Shown here: piece by piece, positions 61,493 through 64,000 of the stretch
Position numbering within the stretch: position 1 is the first letter of the stretch
Layout of the letters: every line of letters starts with the position of its first letter
NCBI GenBank assembly: GCA_013306675.1
Contig: JABLUY010000118.1
Location: 1-64,000 of the forward strand
DNA from: Thraustochytrium sp. TN22
Taxonomy: Eukaryota; Sar; Bigyra; Thraustochytrida; Thraustochytriidae
DNA length: 64,000 bases
Direction: 5' to 3'
Made by a program: the position numbers and the translations under genes
The notes under the pieces: generated by a model
What the model was told of the DNA's origin: nothing
Databases searched by the model: none
Seen by the model: only the letters and a program-made list of their open reading frames with translations

Positions 61493-61651
61493 TCTCTGTC
61501 AGCATTGGCAAAACTCGATGGACCAAGCAAGTGGCACACAGAACGTCCAAGGACTCGAAAGCAGGTTCGGAGCTCGCCGTAGGGCCGGCCGATGTTAATT
61601 AAAAACAAATCCTGTCAGAGAACCCGAGGCCGCGGGCTCGGCGGGATCGTG

Positions 61652-62824
61652 CTACGATGCTTGGTCGTGTCGCCGCTGCAGGATGAGCATGTGCTTGACG
61701 GCATCGTTGCGCTGCTGGCGGAGCTCCACGTTGTCGGCACTGAGCCTCTCATTGTCGGCCCGGAGCGCCTCGTTGTCGGTCTCGAGCTTGCGCATGCGCA
61801 CTTTCATCTTGGCGACCTCCTTCTCGAGAGTGCGAAGCTGGCCGCGCGCAAGAGACACCGCCTGCTTTGCATCGGTCTGGATGAAAGAGCGGCGCGTCAT
61901 TGCAGTTTCGAGGTCACGGAGGTCACGTGACTTGCGTCGAAGGTCCTCCTCCGCAGCAGCAGCCTTTTGGAGCGCGAGAGCCACTTCCGCCTTCCTCTTC
62001 CGGCTCTCCATCTCCCGGGCGTGCTCTTGATCGCTTTTCGCAGCCCGAGCGGCGGAGAGCGGGCGCGCCCCGCTCGACTGGTGAACCGGCGAGGCAATCC
62101 CGCTCATGAGCCTTCGCTCCGCACGTGAAGTCGGCATAGCGCTCTCTGCGTGCAGAACCCATCTGCTCGACTTCCACTCGGCTTGCTCCCCAGGCGGCGG
62201 CGGCGTCATCATGTGGAGCGACGCCTTCACCTCTGTGATGGAGCTCTTCAGGACCCAGTCGCCTTTCTTCGTGTCGAAAGAAAAGGACTCCGGTCGAAAG
62301 TGGTGCCACCGGAACCTGCATTTCGAGTTGAGCGACAGCTCGGCATTCGGGCGCAGCCGCGTGAAGATCTGGTCCCGCGCTTTCTGCCGGAGCTCGTCCG
62401 CCTTGCCGGTTTCCGAGAACTTCCTACGATAACGGTTGCCTCTCAACACCATGCTAGTGCGAAAGGGTCCATCCTTCTCCTGACACCACGCCATCTCGCA
62501 CGAGCACTTGGAGGCATCCGTCGACGGCGTCTTGGCAGATACTTGCTGCTTCTTGTTCTTGTTCTTGTTCTTGCTCTTGTTCTTGCTCTCGCTCTTCAAG
62601 TTCTCCTCCAACTCCGCAGACCCGGACTCGGACGCTGAGGCCATCGCCATCGCCTGCGCCTCGTCCTCCGGGTTGACCATGGGCGGGACCTCCAGGTCAA
62701 CGACAATTGGCGGGACCTCCAGGTCAACGACAATGGGCGGGACCTCCTGCTCAATAATGGGCGGGACCTCCTGCTCGACCATGGCCTCGAGATCCTCCAC
62801 GAAGCTGCTCGCCGCGCCCGCCAT
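61652..62824 (-). CDS. Coiled-coil protein with a possible THAP-like zinc finger, 390 aa
   Basis: Residues 18-50 are four tandem VPPI-type repeats (QEVPPIIEQEVPPIVVDLEV), from a GGGCGGGACCTCC repeat. A Lys/Asn-rich stretch (~78-92) follows. Residues ~107-180 contain C107, C109 and C114, then NSKCRFRWHHFRPESF. The last part resembles the C-x-H-F-x-P-x-x-F end of THAP fingers, although its C-to-H spacing is longer than the usual C-x2-H. Residues ~265-385 are a long coiled coil (ARGQLRTLEKEVAKMKVRMR, LETDNEALRADNERL), again common after THAP domains. I cannot confirm the domain. It sits 160 bp upstream of the NEL gene ORF in the same orientation, but no evidence links them. Confidence 0.6.
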   Translation of the reverse strand: MAGAASSFVEDLEAMVEQEVPPIIEQEVPPIVVDLEVPPIVVDLEVPPMVNPEDEAQAMAMASASESGSAELEENLKSESKNKSKNKNKNKKQQVSAKTPSTDASKCSCEMAWCQEKDGPFRTSMVLRGNRYRRKFSETGKADELRQKARDQIFTRLRPNAELSLNSKCRFRWHHFRPESFSFDTKKGDWVLKSSITEVKASLHMMTPPPPGEQAEWKSSRWVLHAESAMPTSRAERRLMSGIASPVHQSSGARPLSAARAAKSDQEHAREMESRKRKAEVALALQKAAAAEEDLRRKSRDLRDLETAMTRRSFIQTDAKQAVSLARGQLRTLEKEVAKMKVRMRKLETDNEALRADNERLSADNVELRQQRNDAVKHMLILQRRHDQAS

Positions 62825-63190
62825 CTCGAGCGCGGCGCGAGGGCAACCTAACGACCACGCTTATCCTGCGCCAGCCTCGCTCGCACCCGAGGCTGGCTGG
62901 CCGGAGCGCGCTCGCGGACTGCGAGGCCTTTGCCGCGGCTCGCCAGGCGGGCCTGGCGCCGCGAGGCCGGCACGCGCAGCTCGTACGCGCCGGGGTCCTG
63001 GAGGATTGACAGCTTGTTGACTGGGAGTGATGCTCTGCGGTACTCTGGTCGGGCCCAGGCCGAGCTAGCGGCGGCGGCCTATCGTTGCGGTTGGGCCCTT
63101 TCGGTGCACGGCCGGTGATCATCGGCCAGCAGACCAAGCGCGAGGGCCTTCCGAGTCCTTCTCCGCGCGCGGGGCGGCGGCGGCGCCAGC
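62825..63190. promoter_or_regulatory. Divergent 5' region
   Basis: About 366 bp between the coiled-coil gene (-) and the terminal membrane-protein gene (+). GC-rich, no motif recognised. Confidence 0.35.
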
Positions 63191-64000
63191 ATGGCCGGCC
63201 AGGGGCAGGTTCCCACGTCCCTGCGCGAGATGTCGGACGCCCTGTCCTCCGTGTCCATCCAGGACAAGTGGACCGCGGTCAAGGTACGTCGGGACGCTGA
63301 GACGATCGAGGCAGAGGGAGGACCGCAGTCGCAGCGGCGGCGGCGACGGCGGCCCCCTGCTGACGGCAGCGCGACGCGGGGAGCCCAGGTCGCTGGCCTC
63401 GTCGTCCCCTCGCTTGCCTGCTCGCTGCCTCGCTTGATGGACGGCTTGCGGGGCGACTCGAGGGATTGGCGTTGCGGCTCAAGGACGACAGCAAGATCGG
63501 GGACTAACAGACAGGGTGGTCGGTGACTCTCCGCCACGCGTGCGGTGCGTAGCTGGTGCTGCTCTTCAACGCGGTCATCGGCTTCGGCTTCTTCGTGGGC
63601 TCTTTGTTTGTAGACTCCAAATGGGGCGGCGGCGCATCGTTCCAAGCTGTCTTCACTGCCGTGGTGCACGAAGTATACACGCTCTACGTGCTGGGTATGG
63701 TCAACAAGCAGGACGTGCGCCATGCAGACTTCCTGGGCGGCATCAACGTGATGATGAACGTGCTGCTGCTCGAGACGGCCTCGCTCTGGGGCGATTTGGC
63801 CGGCGGTATCAAGCTCGACTACGGGCCCATCTGCATTGTGGATGCCTCTTCGTCGGAGCGCTTCATCGCGGTGCTCTCCACCCTGCTCTTTGTCGTCCAC
63901 ATCCTCCTCTCGGCGCTCGTCGTCTTTTGGAGAGACGACCTGCTGCAGCTCCAGCACAACTACGCCTATTCGCAGCAGAGCCATCCCACGGACTACTCGC
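63191..64000 (+). CDS. Multi-pass membrane protein, two exons, truncated at the window edge
   Basis: Exon 1 is 63191-63283 (MAGQGQVPTSLREMSDALSS to KWTAVK). The intron 63284-63552 has donor GTACGT and acceptor GCGTAG. Exon 2 starts at 63553 and runs in frame past the window end. Joined in frame, the junction reads TAVK-LVLLFNAVIGFGFFVG. Four membrane segments are visible: LVLLFNAVIGFGFFVGSLFV, FQAVFTAVVHEVYTLYVLGM, GGINVMMNVLLLETASLWG and FIAVLSTLLFVVHILLSALV. The cytosolic part after the last segment (DDLLQLQHNYAYSQQSH) continues off the edge. No family is recognised; the gene is real because the splice junction keeps a single hydrophobic frame. Confidence 0.75.

Noticed and set aside
1-64000. 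CRISPR arrays, bacterial operons, viral or LTR-type elements
   Set aside because: Tandem arrays here have contiguous units without unique spacers, genes are eukaryotic, and no reverse transcriptase, integrase or capsid-like frame was seen.

Overview
This is a nuclear eukaryotic segment, very GC-rich, with long open and mostly intronless genes and low-complexity spacers. The gene set fits a labyrinthulomycete (thraustochytrid-like) stramenopile: a cytochrome b5 front-end desaturase, a mitochondrial MnSOD, few introns, and protein families that match plants or animals only at domain level. The taxon is inferred; no rRNA or other marker gene is present. Four introns can be read directly (Rho/Rac GTPase, uS15m twice, and the membrane protein at the right edge). 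Three of their donors are GTACGT and one is GTAGGT.

Layout, left to right. 0.6-5.3 kb: a large degenerate EF-hand protein (-) diverging from a MYND/FKBP-like protein (+). 5.3-7.5 kb: repeat-rich spacer. 7.5-12 kb: a small secreted Cys-rich protein, a low-complexity protein (-) and a KNL2/Mis18BP1-type centromere factor (+). 12-13.1 kb: a ~620-640 bp tandem duplication in which each copy carries an intron-containing tRNA-Met(CAT). 13.1-19.2 kb: a gene-poor stretch with a 373-bp tandem duplication, an AT-rich island and a ~200-bp inverted repeat. 19.2-30.4 kb: a Rho/Rac GTPase, a front-end desaturase, MnSOD, a SAP30-like + SGF29-Tudor fusion and a myristoylated CaMK-like kinase. 31-35 kb: mitochondrial ribosomal protein uS15m, then two adjacent tandem arrays (111 bp and 56 bp). 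35-55.4 kb: an ABCG half-transporter, a USP deubiquitinase, a Pumilio (PUF) protein, a TFIIS-N protein, 3-ketoacyl-CoA thiolase, coatomer delta, V-ATPase subunit c and a PQ-loop transporter. 55.9-62.8 kb: a giant SPRY + LRR + NEL-type E3 ligase protein and a coiled-coil protein with a THAP-like N-terminus. 63.2 kb to the end: a two-exon multi-pass membrane protein cut by the window edge.

The strongest novelty candidate is the 1863-codon gene at 55901-61492. Its C-terminus carries what reads as an IpaH/SspH-type NEL ubiquitin-ligase domain with the CxD catalytic motif kept, placed after roughly 20-residue bacterial-style LRRs and joined to a eukaryotic SPRY/RI-type LRR front end. Second is the SAP30-like/SGF29 Tudor fusion, which would combine a Sin3-complex module and a SAGA H3K4me3-reader module in one chain. 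Also notable are the KNL2 homologue, the duplicated intron-bearing tRNA-Met, a PUF domain split by a Gly/Ser-rich insertion, and a strand-biased (GGCA)n motif in the 5' flanks of several genes.

The genes do not form one pathway. They are housekeeping (secretion, vacuolar acidification, beta-oxidation, mitochondrial translation and defence), chromatin and regulatory genes, often in divergent or convergent pairs. All calls come from reading the translated sequence; no database search was run.
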